From NCBI RefSeq assembly GCF_007362775.1, contig NZ_CP041692.1, forward strand, positions 2,976,001-3,040,000: 64,000 bases of DNA, read 5' to 3'. The translations under genes were made by a program, and so were the position numbers. Positions 11,244 to 19,499 of this stretch are shown here, piece after piece. Each line of letters starts with the position of its first letter. Position 1 is the stretch's first letter. The stretch is from Microlunatus elymi. Its GTDB lineage: Bacteria > Actinomycetota > Actinomycetes > Propionibacteriales > Propionibacteriaceae. Under the pieces are notes generated by a model that made no database searches, was not told the origin of the DNA, and worked only from the letters and a program-made list of their open reading frames with translations.

Positions 11244-11404
11244 TGACCGGCCGATGGACGGAGCCGGGGATGGTGGGCTCGCGGACCTGGGGACGAGGAC
11301 CATCGCACGCGTCGCTGCGAGCCTGCCGGACCTGGGCGCCGGTTGCAGGACCAGCCGGGGCGGTTGCGCCGAGTGTCGGCGGGATCGGCAAAGATGGGCC
11401 CACC

Positions 11405-12499
11405 ATGGTTGAACGAGAAGACGCCTTCGAACGGGAAGACGGGGCTGGGCACGACGCCGGCATCGATCTGGTCGATCCGCACCCGGACCCGGAGGAGTCG
11501 GCGGCCGAATCGGCGTTGCGGCCGACCACGCTGGCCGAGTTCGAGGGGCAGCCGCGGGTCAGTGATCAGCTCGGGTTGGTGCTGGAGGCGGCGCGGGCCA
11601 GGGCAGCGGTGCCCGATCACGTACTGCTGTCCGGACCGCCCGGACTCGGCAAGACCACGCTGGCCGGCATCATCGCCGCCGAGATGGGCGCGCCGCTGCG
11701 GATCTCCAGCGGTCCGGCGATCCAGCACGCCGGCGACTTGGCGGCGATCCTGTCCGGGCTGACCGAGGGCGAGGTCTTCTTCCTGGACGAGATTCACCGG
11801 ATGTCCCGGCCGGCCGAGGAGATGCTCTATCTGGCGATGGAGGATTTCCGGGTCGACGTGGTCGTCGGCAAGGGGCCGGGCGCTACTGCGATCCCGCTGG
11901 ACATTCCACGCTTCACCCTGGTCGGCGCGACCACCCGATCGGGCCTGCTGCCCGGGCCGCTGCGCGACCGGTTCGGCTTCACCGCCCAACTGGACTTCTA
12001 CGACGCCGAGGACCTGGAGCACATCGTTCGGCGGTCGGCCGCGCTGATCGGTGCCGAACTCGATCCGGACGGAGCGGCCGAGATCGCCGGCCGTTCCCGC
12101 GGCACTCCGCGGATCGCGAACCGGCTGCTGCGCCGGGTCCGTGATTACGCGCTGGTCCGTGCCGACGGACGGATCAGCGCCGGTGTCGCCCGCGCAGCCC
12201 TCGACCTGTACGAGGTGGACGCGCTGGGCCTGGACCGGCTCGATCGCGGCGTACTGGAGGCGATCTGCAACCGCTTCGGCGGCGGCCCGGTCGGGCTGAG
12301 CACGCTGGCGATCTCGGTCGGCGAGGAGGCCGAGACGGTGGAGGAGGTGGCCGAACCGTTCCTGGTCCGGCTCGGCTTCCTGATGCGTACGCCGCGGGGC
12401 CGGGTCGCGACCGCCGCCGGTTGGCGACATCTCGGCCTGAACCCGCCCCGCTCGGTGATGGCCGACGTGACGCCGGACGAGCCCGACCTGTTCAGCTGA
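11405..12499 (+). CDS. ruvB: Holliday junction branch-migration helicase RuvB
   Basis: RuvB is the hexameric AAA+ motor that drives branch migration. The 364-residue product has Walker A GPPGLGKT (77-84), Walker [10 protein letters not shown], sensor 1 (GATTRSG), arginine finger region (PLRDRFGF) and a C-terminal winged helix ending near [15 protein letters not shown]. The ATG at 11405 is chosen because the family N-terminus fits and the upstream extension is rich in W and R. It is separated from ruvA by the SAM hydrolase gene and a 52-bp repeat array. Confidence 0.95.
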   Translation: MVEREDAFEREDGAGHDAGIDLVDPHPDPEESAAESALRPTTLAEFEGQPRVSDQLGLVLEAARARAAVPDHVLLSGPPGLGKTTLAGIIAAEMGAPLRISSGPAIQHAGDLAAILSGLTEGEVFFLDEIHRMSRPAEEMLYLAMEDFRVDVVVGKGPGATAIPLDIPRFTLVGATTRSGLLPGPLRDRFGFTAQLDFYDAEDLEHIVRRSAALIGAELDPDGAAEIAGRSRGTPRIANRLLRRVRDYALVRADGRISAGVARAALDLYEVDALGLDRLDRGVLEAICNRFGGGPVGLSTLAISVGEEAETVEEVAEPFLVRLGFLMRTPRGRVATAAGWRHLGLNPPRSVMADVTPDEPDLFS

Positions 12500-12872
12500 C
12501 GCCTGGATCCAGGTCGGGGCGCATCGGTCGCTTCACCGGGCGAGCTCGGCCGCGAACCGGTCCGTGAGCCGGCCCGACCGGCGATCCTGTCAGCAGCCGA
12601 GCAGCCGGCTGTCGAAGAACTGTCGATCCGACGACTTCGATGTCGGCGGCGAGTGAGAGTCTGGGTTTCAACAACTCTCTGGGTAGAGTACGGCGGTCGA
12701 TGTAGGTCGGTCCGGCCACGGCCCGGCCATGCGACCATGACCGTCAACGGTCAGTCCGCTTGGTTGCTGAAACGGTGCCTGTCGGTGCTGATTCAGGGGC
12801 CGTGGTGCTGAGTCAATGAATTGCAAGAACCAGAACGGCGCAACCGGCGCCGACGATTGGACGTGAATCCGA
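12500..12872. other. Intergenic region before yajC with one inverted repeat
   Basis: No gene is seen in these 373 bases. TGACCGTCAACGGTCA (12738-12753) is a dyad with 7-bp arms, about 120 bases before yajC, and could be an operator. CCTGGATCCAGG just after the ruvB stop is a 12-bp palindrome, too tight for a normal terminator. A TAGAGT sequence near 12684 is a possible -10. Confidence 0.4.
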
Positions 12873-13529
12873 GTGCCAAGCTACACATCGATCCTTTTGA
12901 TCGTGGTGATGATCATCGCGTTCTACTTCCTGATCATGCGGCCGCAGCGGAAGCGCCAGCAGCAGCAGCAGGACATGATGAAGAAGCTCGAACCCGGTAC
13001 GAGGGTGGTCACCACCACCGGTATCTACGCCACCATCATCGCGATGGGGGACAAGCAGGTCGTGCTCGAGACCTCTCCCGGCTCGCGGGTCACCATGCTG
13101 AAGCAGGCCATCGGCCGGGTGGTCGGCGATGAGGAGGAGGATCCGGAGCTCGGCAGCTACCGTTCGGGGGGCGCGGGCACAACCGGCGTACCGACCGGGC
13201 CGACCGCAGCGGCCGATGACGGCTTCGACGAGGCGACCGCACCGGGTGCGTACTCCCAGGAGCCCACCGAGCAGGGTTCGGCTTCGGCCAGCGGCCTGGC
13301 CGGCGGCGCGCCGATCCAGGAGTACACGCCGGGCAACCTGCCCGAGTTCACGCCGGCCGACGAGAAGAACCAGCACGAGACGGCGCCGTGGCCGCCCGTC
13401 GGCGCCGCCGACCCGGGTGCCGAGGACCGGACCTCGTCGTTGGGCAGCTCGGCGCTCGGGGAGTCGTACGGCCACTCCGGCGAGAGCGGCGACGAAGCGG
13501 GGGACAAGAAGGACGAATCCGGCCGATGA
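12873..13529 (+). CDS. yajC: Preprotein translocase subunit YajC with long acidic tail
   Basis: YajC is the small accessory of SecDF in protein export. The 218-residue product starts with a single membrane helix (SILLIVVMIIAFYFLIM, 6-22), then the conserved RPQRKRQQQQQDMMKKLEPG stretch and a beta domain (GTRVVTTTGIYATI) to about residue 88. The remaining 130 residues are acidic and rich in G, E, D, S and P, an extension well beyond the usual roughly 100-residue family. The GTG start is close to the membrane helix as expected. secD follows 95 bases later. Confidence 0.9.
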   Translation: MPSYTSILLIVVMIIAFYFLIMRPQRKRQQQQQDMMKKLEPGTRVVTTTGIYATIIAMGDKQVVLETSPGSRVTMLKQAIGRVVGDEEEDPELGSYRSGGAGTTGVPTGPTAAADDGFDEATAPGAYSQEPTEQGSASASGLAGGAPIQEYTPGNLPEFTPADEKNQHETAPWPPVGAADPGAEDRTSSLGSSALGESYGHSGESGDEAGDKKDESGR

Positions 13530-13624
13530 TCGTCCGGCCGTGCGCCGGGCCGATCGCGGCCGGGACCGAATCCATCCGTCGGCCCCATCCCGGGACCGAC
13601 TAAACCCCAAGGACCGATCGAACT

Positions 13625-15355
13625 GTGGCATCCAAGGTCGGCCATCCGCTCCGTACGCTGGTGGCCTTCTTCATCGTGATCGCGGCCCTCTACGGGCTGA
13701 TGGCGATCACCAAGAACTGGACTCCCCGGCTGGGGCTCGACCTCAGCGGTGGAACGACGATCACGCTGACCGCTCGGAACACCACCGGCAAGGGCGGCGT
13801 GAGCGCAACCAGCCTGGAGCAGGCGCGCACCATCATCCAGCAGCGGGTGGACGGCCTGGGTGTCGGAGAGAGTCAGGTCACCACCTCCGGTGGCAATCAG
13901 ATCATCGTCAGCGCGCCGAACGTGCAGCGCGACGAGCTGATCCAGCAGGTCGGCCAGACCGCCGAACTGCGGTTCCGAGCGGTCTACCAGCAGGAGAGCA
14001 CCACGCCGACGTCGCAGCCGGGCAACTCCGCGACCGCCGGCACCGGCAACGCGCAGGGCGGCAGCACACCGTCGGCGAAGGCGAGCGCGGGGACCGGTTC
14101 GGCAAGCGCAGGCGCGACGGCGTCGAGCACGGCCAAGGGCAACGGCCGCCCCGGTCCGGCGCTGCCGACCGAACCGCCGGCACCACCGTCGCCGCGGCCG
14201 ACCGCTCCGGGCAAGGGCACCCCGGAGAACAAGGCCGTCGAGTGGCAACCGTCGCAGCAGGACATCACCGATTTCGCTAGCTTCACCTGCCCCCGCGACA
14301 CCCAGTACTACCCCGACGTCTCTGATCAGCCGCTGTTCACCTGCAACGAGGCAGGCACCCAGAAGTACCTCCTCGGGCCGACGATCATCGAGGGCACCCA
14401 CGTCACCGACGCCAACGCGAGCATCGGCCAGAGCGGTCTGGGCTGGCAGGTCAACCTGAGCTTCGACTCGACCGGCAGCAAGCAGTTCGAGGACGCCACC
14501 CGGGCGCTCAGCCAGAAGCAGTCGCCGGAGAACGCCTTCGCGATCGTGCTGGACGGCACTGCGGTCTCGGTCGCCTCGGTCGATCAGGCGATCGCCGGCG
14601 GTTCGGCGATGATCAGCGGCGGTGGCATCAACCAGCAGAGCGCCCAGCAGTTGGCGAACGTGCTGAAGTACGGGTCGCTGCCGCTGGCCTTCGAGATCTC
14701 CAGCGTGGACACGGTCTCGGCGACGCTGGGCGGTGAGCAGTTGCAGGCCGGCCTGATCGCGGGTGCGGTCGGTCTGGCGTTGGTGATCTTGTTCTGTTTC
14801 GCCTACTACCGCGGGCTGGGCGTCGTCGTGGTCGCCTCGCTGACGGTCGCCTTCGCCACCACGTACGCGATGGTGGTACTGCTCGGCGCCTCGGTCGGCT
14901 TCGCGTTGAGCCTGGCCGGCATCGCCGGTGCGATCGTGGCGATCGGCATCACTGCGGACAGTTTCGTCATCTACTTCGCCCGGATCCGGGACGAGGTCGG
15001 TGAGGGCCGCGGCATCCGGACCGCGGTCGAGACCGGCTGGCGGCGGGCCCGGCAGACGATCCTGGTTGCCGATGCGGTGTCGTTGTTGTCGGCGCTGATC
15101 CTGTTCATCCTGGCGATCGGTTCGGTGAAGGGCTTCGCCTTCACCCTCGGTCTGACCACGTTGATCGACATCGTGGTGGTGTTCTTCTTCACCAAGCCGC
15201 TGGTCACCCTGCTCAGCCGGACCAAGTTCTACGGCAACGGGCACAAGTTCTCCGGGCTGGACGCCACCCACCTCGGCGTGACCGCCCTGCCCGGCGGCCG
15301 ACGCAGAGCCGGAACCGCTACCCGCGCCGCGACGCAGACCGGAGGGGAAGCCTGA
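13625..15355 (+). CDS. secD: Protein translocase subunit SecD
   Basis: SecD is an RND-type membrane protein that uses the proton gradient to assist late export. The 576-residue product has an N-terminal helix (TLVAFFIVIAALYGLMAI), the signature LGLDLSGGTT (36-45), a periplasmic-side domain, and five C-terminal helices including GIAGAIVAIGITADSFVIYFARIRDE. Residues about 122-208 are an Ala/Ser/Thr/Pro-rich insertion within the extracellular domain. GTG start. Its stop overlaps the secF start by one base (TGATG). Confidence 0.95.
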   Translation: MASKVGHPLRTLVAFFIVIAALYGLMAITKNWTPRLGLDLSGGTTITLTARNTTGKGGVSATSLEQARTIIQQRVDGLGVGESQVTTSGGNQIIVSAPNVQRDELIQQVGQTAELRFRAVYQQESTTPTSQPGNSATAGTGNAQGGSTPSAKASAGTGSASAGATASSTAKGNGRPGPALPTEPPAPPSPRPTAPGKGTPENKAVEWQPSQQDITDFASFTCPRDTQYYPDVSDQPLFTCNEAGTQKYLLGPTIIEGTHVTDANASIGQSGLGWQVNLSFDSTGSKQFEDATRALSQKQSPENAFAIVLDGTAVSVASVDQAIAGGSAMISGGGINQQSAQQLANVLKYGSLPLAFEISSVDTVSATLGGEQLQAGLIAGAVGLALVILFCFAYYRGLGVVVVASLTVAFATTYAMVVLLGASVGFALSLAGIAGAIVAIGITADSFVIYFARIRDEVGEGRGIRTAVETGWRRARQTILVADAVSLLSALILFILAIGSVKGFAFTLGLTTLIDIVVVFFFTKPLVTLLSRTKFYGNGHKFSGLDATHLGVTALPGGRRRAGTATRAATQTGGEA

Positions 15356-16713
15356 TGTCCAAGTTGGGACAGTTCGGCCACCGGCTCTACACCGGCGAGG
15401 TCTCCTACGACTTCGTCGGCAAGCGGCGGCGCTGGTTCATCATCTCCGCCGTCGCGCTGCTGATCGTGATCATCGGTTTCGCCTTCCGCGGCCTGAATCT
15501 TGGCATCGAGTTCACCGGCGGCGCCGAATTCCAGGTGCCGGTCGCCTCCGCCAATCAGCAGACCGTGCAAAAGGTCGAGACGGCGCTCGACGACTCCGGC
15601 ATCGCGGCAGTCTCCGATGCCACCGTCACCCAGGTCGGTAAGTCCACCATCCGGGTGGAGACCGAGGCGCTGAACTCTGAGTCCGAGGTACCGCAGGTCA
15701 AGAAGGTCCTGGCCGACGCCACCGGGGCCAACCCCAACGACATCAACTACAGCCTGATCGGCGCCTCCTGGGGCAGTCAGATCACCGAACGCGGCATCAT
15801 CGCGCTGGTCGTGTTCCTTGTCCTGGTCAGCGTCCTGCTGTGGGCGTACATGCGGAACGCGAAGATGGCCGCAGCCGCACTGGTCGCCCTGCTGCACGAC
15901 CTGGTGATCACCATCGGGGTGTACGCGGTGGTCGGCTTCAGTTTCACGCCGGAGTCGCTGATCGGCATGCTCACCATCCTCGGCTACTCGCTGTACGACA
16001 CCGTGGTGGTCTTCGACAAGGTCCGGGAGAACACCCGCAACCTGACCGGGAGCTCGCGCAGCACGTACTCCGAGGCGGCCAACCTGGCCGTGAACCAGAC
16101 CCTGGTCCGGTCGATCAACACCACCATCATCGGCGTGCTGCCGGTGGCGGCGCTGCTGTTCGCCGGCGGCGTGATCCTGCACACCGGCCCGCTGAAGGAC
16201 CTGTCGTTGGCGCTGTTCGTCGGCATGATCAGCGGCGCGTACTCGTCGATCTTCATCGCCACCCCGCTGCTGGCGGCCTGGAAGGAACGCGAGCCGGACA
16301 TGATCCGGCAGCGCAAGCGGGTTGCCGCCCGCCGAGCCCGGGACGAGGAGCGGGCCGGCGAGAACGTGCCGGCCGGCGCCCGCCGTTCGGCCGCTCGTCG
16401 TCGGGCAGCCGCTGTGGTCGCCGATCAGGAGGACACCGACGTCGAGGTCGCCGGGCGCAAGGCCGGGTCGGACAGCGCCCAGCACGCCGACTCCGAGGAC
16501 ACGCAAGCCGAGGAGCGGCGATCCACGCAGTCGCGTTCCCAGGAACCGGGGCTGCCGGCCGATGGTGAGGTCGCGGTCGGCAACTCCCGGATCACCCTGT
16601 CTGTTCGCGGCGCGGATGCCGATCAGTCCGACGCCCGCCGTGACAGACTCTCCGAGGGCTCGGCGAAGCGTCCGCAGCCCCAACGCAAGCCCCGCAGTGA
16701 ACGGAAGAAGTAG
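15355..16713 (+). CDS. secF: Protein translocase subunit SecF
   Basis: SecF pairs with SecD in the translocase. The 452-residue product has six membrane helices; GLNLGIEFTGGAEFQV (47-62) is the family signature and LGYSLYDTVVVFDKVREN lies in the RND core. Residues about 309-452 form a long cytoplasmic tail, first Arg-rich (RQRKRVAARRARDEER) then acidic and Ser-rich, absent from short SecF proteins. It starts inside the secD stop and ends immediately before apt, which begins on the next base. Confidence 0.95.
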   Translation: MSKLGQFGHRLYTGEVSYDFVGKRRRWFIISAVALLIVIIGFAFRGLNLGIEFTGGAEFQVPVASANQQTVQKVETALDDSGIAAVSDATVTQVGKSTIRVETEALNSESEVPQVKKVLADATGANPNDINYSLIGASWGSQITERGIIALVVFLVLVSVLLWAYMRNAKMAAAALVALLHDLVITIGVYAVVGFSFTPESLIGMLTILGYSLYDTVVVFDKVRENTRNLTGSSRSTYSEAANLAVNQTLVRSINTTIIGVLPVAALLFAGGVILHTGPLKDLSLALFVGMISGAYSSIFIATPLLAAWKEREPDMIRQRKRVAARRARDEERAGENVPAGARRSAARRRAAAVVADQEDTDVEVAGRKAGSDSAQHADSEDTQAEERRSTQSRSQEPGLPADGEVAVGNSRITLSVRGADADQSDARRDRLSEGSAKRPQPQRKPRSERKK

Positions 16714-17250
16714 ATGAACAACCAGAACTGGGTCGATCTGATCCGCGACATCCCGGACTTTCCCGAGCCCGGTGTGGTGTTCAAGGACATCACGCCGCTG
16801 ATCGGGTCGCCCGGCGGTTTCTCTGCGGTGATCACCGAGTTGGTCCAGCGGACGCCCAAGGATATCGACGTCGTGGTGGGCATGGAGGCGCGCGGGTTCA
16901 TCTTCGGCGCACCGGTTGCGCTGGCGCTGGGCACCGGTTTCGTCCCGGTGCGCAAGCCCGGCAAGCTGCCGGGGGAGACGATCACCACCGAGTACGAGCT
17001 GGAGTACGGGACCAACGCGCTGAGCGTGCACAAGGACGCGATCGGCAACGGTGCCCGGGTGCTCATCGTCGACGACGTGCTGGCCACCGGCGGCACCGTC
17101 GCGGCCACCGCCCGGCTGATCAAGGAACTCGGCGCCGATCTGGTCGCGGTCGCCGTGGTGATGGAGCTCGGCTTCCTCGACGGCCGCAAGAACCTCAGCG
17201 AACAGGGCATCGACGAGGTCATCTCGCTGACCCACGTCGACGCTCCCTGA
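16714..17250 (+). CDS. apt: Adenine phosphoribosyltransferase
   Basis: The 178-residue enzyme salvages adenine by making AMP from adenine and PRPP. Family motifs are PDFPEPGVVFKDITPL, GMEARGFIFG (57-66), VPVRKPGKLPGET and the PRPP-binding loop VLIVDDVLATGGT (116-128). The ATG directly follows the secF stop, so it belongs to the yajC-secD-secF transcript, as in other actinobacteria where apt precedes relA. Confidence 0.95.
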   Translation: MNNQNWVDLIRDIPDFPEPGVVFKDITPLIGSPGGFSAVITELVQRTPKDIDVVVGMEARGFIFGAPVALALGTGFVPVRKPGKLPGETITTEYELEYGTNALSVHKDAIGNGARVLIVDDVLATGGTVAATARLIKELGADLVAVAVVMELGFLDGRKNLSEQGIDEVISLTHVDAP

Positions 17251-17280
17251 CGCCGAACAGTCACCGGCCAGGTCCGCGCG

Positions 17281-18417
17281 ATGTTCGAGAGCTACCGCCC
17301 CGACGCCCCCAATTTCGCTGACGCCCCCGACTGGCCCGGTGAACACGGGGCGGCCGCGCGGCGTCGTCGTGCCGGCTGGAGCAACCCGATCCTGGTTCGG
17401 CTGCCGGAGCGGCAGATCTCTCCCGGCCGGCAGCTGGCGCTGCGCGGGTTGCTGGCGCTGTCGCTGCTGGCGGTCGTGGTCGTGCTGGTCTACGTCGACC
17501 GGGACGCGTACAGCGACACCGCCGACGGCTCGGTGTCGCTGGTGGACGCGATCTACTACGCCACCGTCACCCTGACCACCACCGGGTACGGCGACATCAC
17601 GCCGGTCGCGCCGCATGCCCGGATCATCAACGCCGCCCTGATCACACCGTTGCGGATCGCGTTCCTGGTGTTGTTGGTCGGCACCACCCTGGAGGTGCTC
17701 GCCACCCAGGGCCGGCGGATCTTGCTGGATTCTCGTTGGAGGAAGAGGATGCGCAACCACGTCGTGGTGATCGGGTTCGGCACCAAGGGCCGCAGCGCCG
17801 TACAGACCCTGACCGACAGCACGGTGGACGCCAGCCAGGTGGTGGTGATCGACGGCCGGCCGGCGGTGATCGCCGAGGCCAACCTGCAGGGGTACGCCGC
17901 GATCCAGGGCGACGCCACCCGCCGCGACATCCTCCGCCGGGCCGAGATCAGCAAGGCGCGCGAGGTGATCATCACCCTGGACCGGGACGACTCGGCGATC
18001 CTGGTCACGTTGACCACCCGGCAGATGAATCCGGGTGCGCACATCGTGGTCGCGGTCCGCGAGGAGGAGAACGCGCTGCTGCTGCGCCAGTCCGGCGCCG
18101 ACTCGGTGATCACTTCCTCCGAGGCGGTCGGCAGGGTGGTCGGGCTGAGTTCGATCAGCCCGAACCTCGGCACGGTGATCGAGGACCTACTCGCCGCCGA
18201 GGCCGGACTCGAGATCGTCGAACGCCAGGTGACCGCCGACGAGGTCGGCCGCAGCCCGTCGGAGATCACCGACGAACGTGTGCTCGGCGTCGTACGCAAC
18301 AAGACCCTGCGCCGCTATTACGACCCGACCGTGAGCAAGCTGGAGACCGGAGATCGGCTGGTGGTCGTACGGCAGTCCGCCGGCGAACACGAGCGCAGCC
18401 GAACCGCAGCGTCCTAG
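17281..18417 (+). CDS. Two-helix potassium channel with RCK (TrkA-N) domain
   Basis: The 378-residue product has a membrane helix (about 54-72), a pore loop with the K+ selectivity filter TTTGYGD (99-105), a second helix (about 118-140) and a cytosolic NAD-binding RCK domain starting VVVIGFGTKG (161-170), with a further RCK C-terminal half to about 365. This is the bacterial MthK/Kch-like plan. It stands where relA would normally follow apt, 30 bases after apt, and is followed by the 104-bp repeat array. Gating ligand is unknown. Confidence 0.88.
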   Translation: MFESYRPDAPNFADAPDWPGEHGAAARRRRAGWSNPILVRLPERQISPGRQLALRGLLALSLLAVVVVLVYVDRDAYSDTADGSVSLVDAIYYATVTLTTTGYGDITPVAPHARIINAALITPLRIAFLVLLVGTTLEVLATQGRRILLDSRWRKRMRNHVVVIGFGTKGRSAVQTLTDSTVDASQVVVIDGRPAVIAEANLQGYAAIQGDATRRDILRRAEISKAREVIITLDRDDSAILVTLTTRQMNPGAHIVVAVREEENALLLRQSGADSVITSSEAVGRVVGLSSISPNLGTVIEDLLAAEAGLEIVERQVTADEVGRSPSEITDERVLGVVRNKTLRRYYDPTVSKLETGDRLVVVRQSAGEHERSRTAAS

Positions 18418-18434
18418 TGCACCCCGATTCAGAT

Positions 18435-19225
18435 CAGGAGGGTGCGCACCCCTAGCCGACCCGGTACGAGCGGAACCGCTGGGATTCTTCCTGCAAGCCG
18501 GCTCCGAGCCCGGCTAAGCGCGCCGCGAGCAGGATTCCAGGAGGGTATGCACCCATACCGGGCCCGACATGACCGGAACCTCCTGGAACTGTCCTGGACG
18601 CGAGGGCCCAACTCATCCAGCGAGCCCCGGGCGTCGGATTGCAGGAGGGTGTGCACCCCATACCCGGCCCCACATGATCGGAACCTCCTGAAATCCGTCC
18701 TGGAAGCTGGCCCCATGCCCGGCCAAGCGCGCCGCGAGCCGGATTCCAGGAGGGTACGCACCCATACCCGGCCCGACATGACCGGAACCTCCTGAAATCC
18801 GTTCTGGAAGCCACGTGCCAGCCCGGTCCAGCGCACCCCGGGCAGGATTGCAGGAGGGTACGCACCCATGCCGGGCCCCACATGATCGGAACCTCCTGAA
18901 ATCCGTCCTGGAAGCTGGCCCCATGCCCCGGCCAAGCGCGCCGCGAGCGGGATGGCAGGAGGGTGTGCACCCATAACCCAGCTCCGTACGAGCGGAACCT
19001 CCTGATACGCGTGCTGGAAGCCTGGGACCAGGCCCTGTCCAACGCACCCGGGCAGGATTGCAGGAGGGTACGCACCCATACCGGGCCCGACATGACTGGA
19101 ACCTCCTGGAACTGTCCTGGACGCGAGGGTTCAATTCGTCCGGCGAGCCCCAGGCGCGGATTGCAGGAGGGTGTGCACCCATACCCCGACCCGTTAGAGC
19201 GGAACCTCCTGAAATCCGTCCTCGA
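18435..19225. repeat. Array of eight about 104-bp repeats with foldback arms
   Basis: Conserved cores start with CAGGAGGGT at 18435, 18538, 18642, 18747, 18851, 18956, 19061 and 19164, giving spacings of 103-105 bp. Each core runs about 48 bp to GGAACCTCCTG, so CAGGAGG and CCTCCTG can pair over an inner GGGTNNGCACCC hairpin; the first core is a degenerate copy at its right end. The 55-58 bp between cores fall into three related sequence types (after cores 1, 3, 5; after 2, 7; after 4, 6). Spacings vary modulo three, so it is not a protein repeat. It resembles MIRU-type intergenic minisatellites. Confidence 0.9.
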
Positions 19226-19499
19226 TGCGGGCCTGGGCCGAGCTGAGGGGGCTCGGAGGACGGGTGAGAGGGCACCGGATGACGGCGGCTGTGGCGGGGA
19301 ATTAGACTCACCGTCAATCGTGTTGGAACTGTCGAGTGAACCAGTGCCCGACAGCCGGTGACCGACCCCAGAATTGGGACGGATCGCCGACCGGGAGGAT
19401 GCCGAGGACGTCGCCCGCCGCGAGGTGGAGCCGAGCGTTCGGCATGTTGCTGAGTTCTGGCGAAAGACACATCCGGTCGAGGCGTCGAAGGGGTCGGAA
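19226..19499. other. Leader region upstream of relA
   Basis: No gene is assigned here. TAGACT at 19303-19308 could be a -10 element. The relA frame is open from a TTG at 19374, but that start has no ribosome site and adds a non-conserved stretch. Confidence 0.35.

Noticed and set aside
18435-19225. CRISPR array
   Set aside because: Cores of about 48 bp with 55-58 bp inserts that fall into three related families are not unique spacers, and no cas gene is nearby.
19374-19499. Earlier TTG start of relA
   Set aside because: No ribosome site precedes it and the added residues have no family counterpart; kept as an alternative only.
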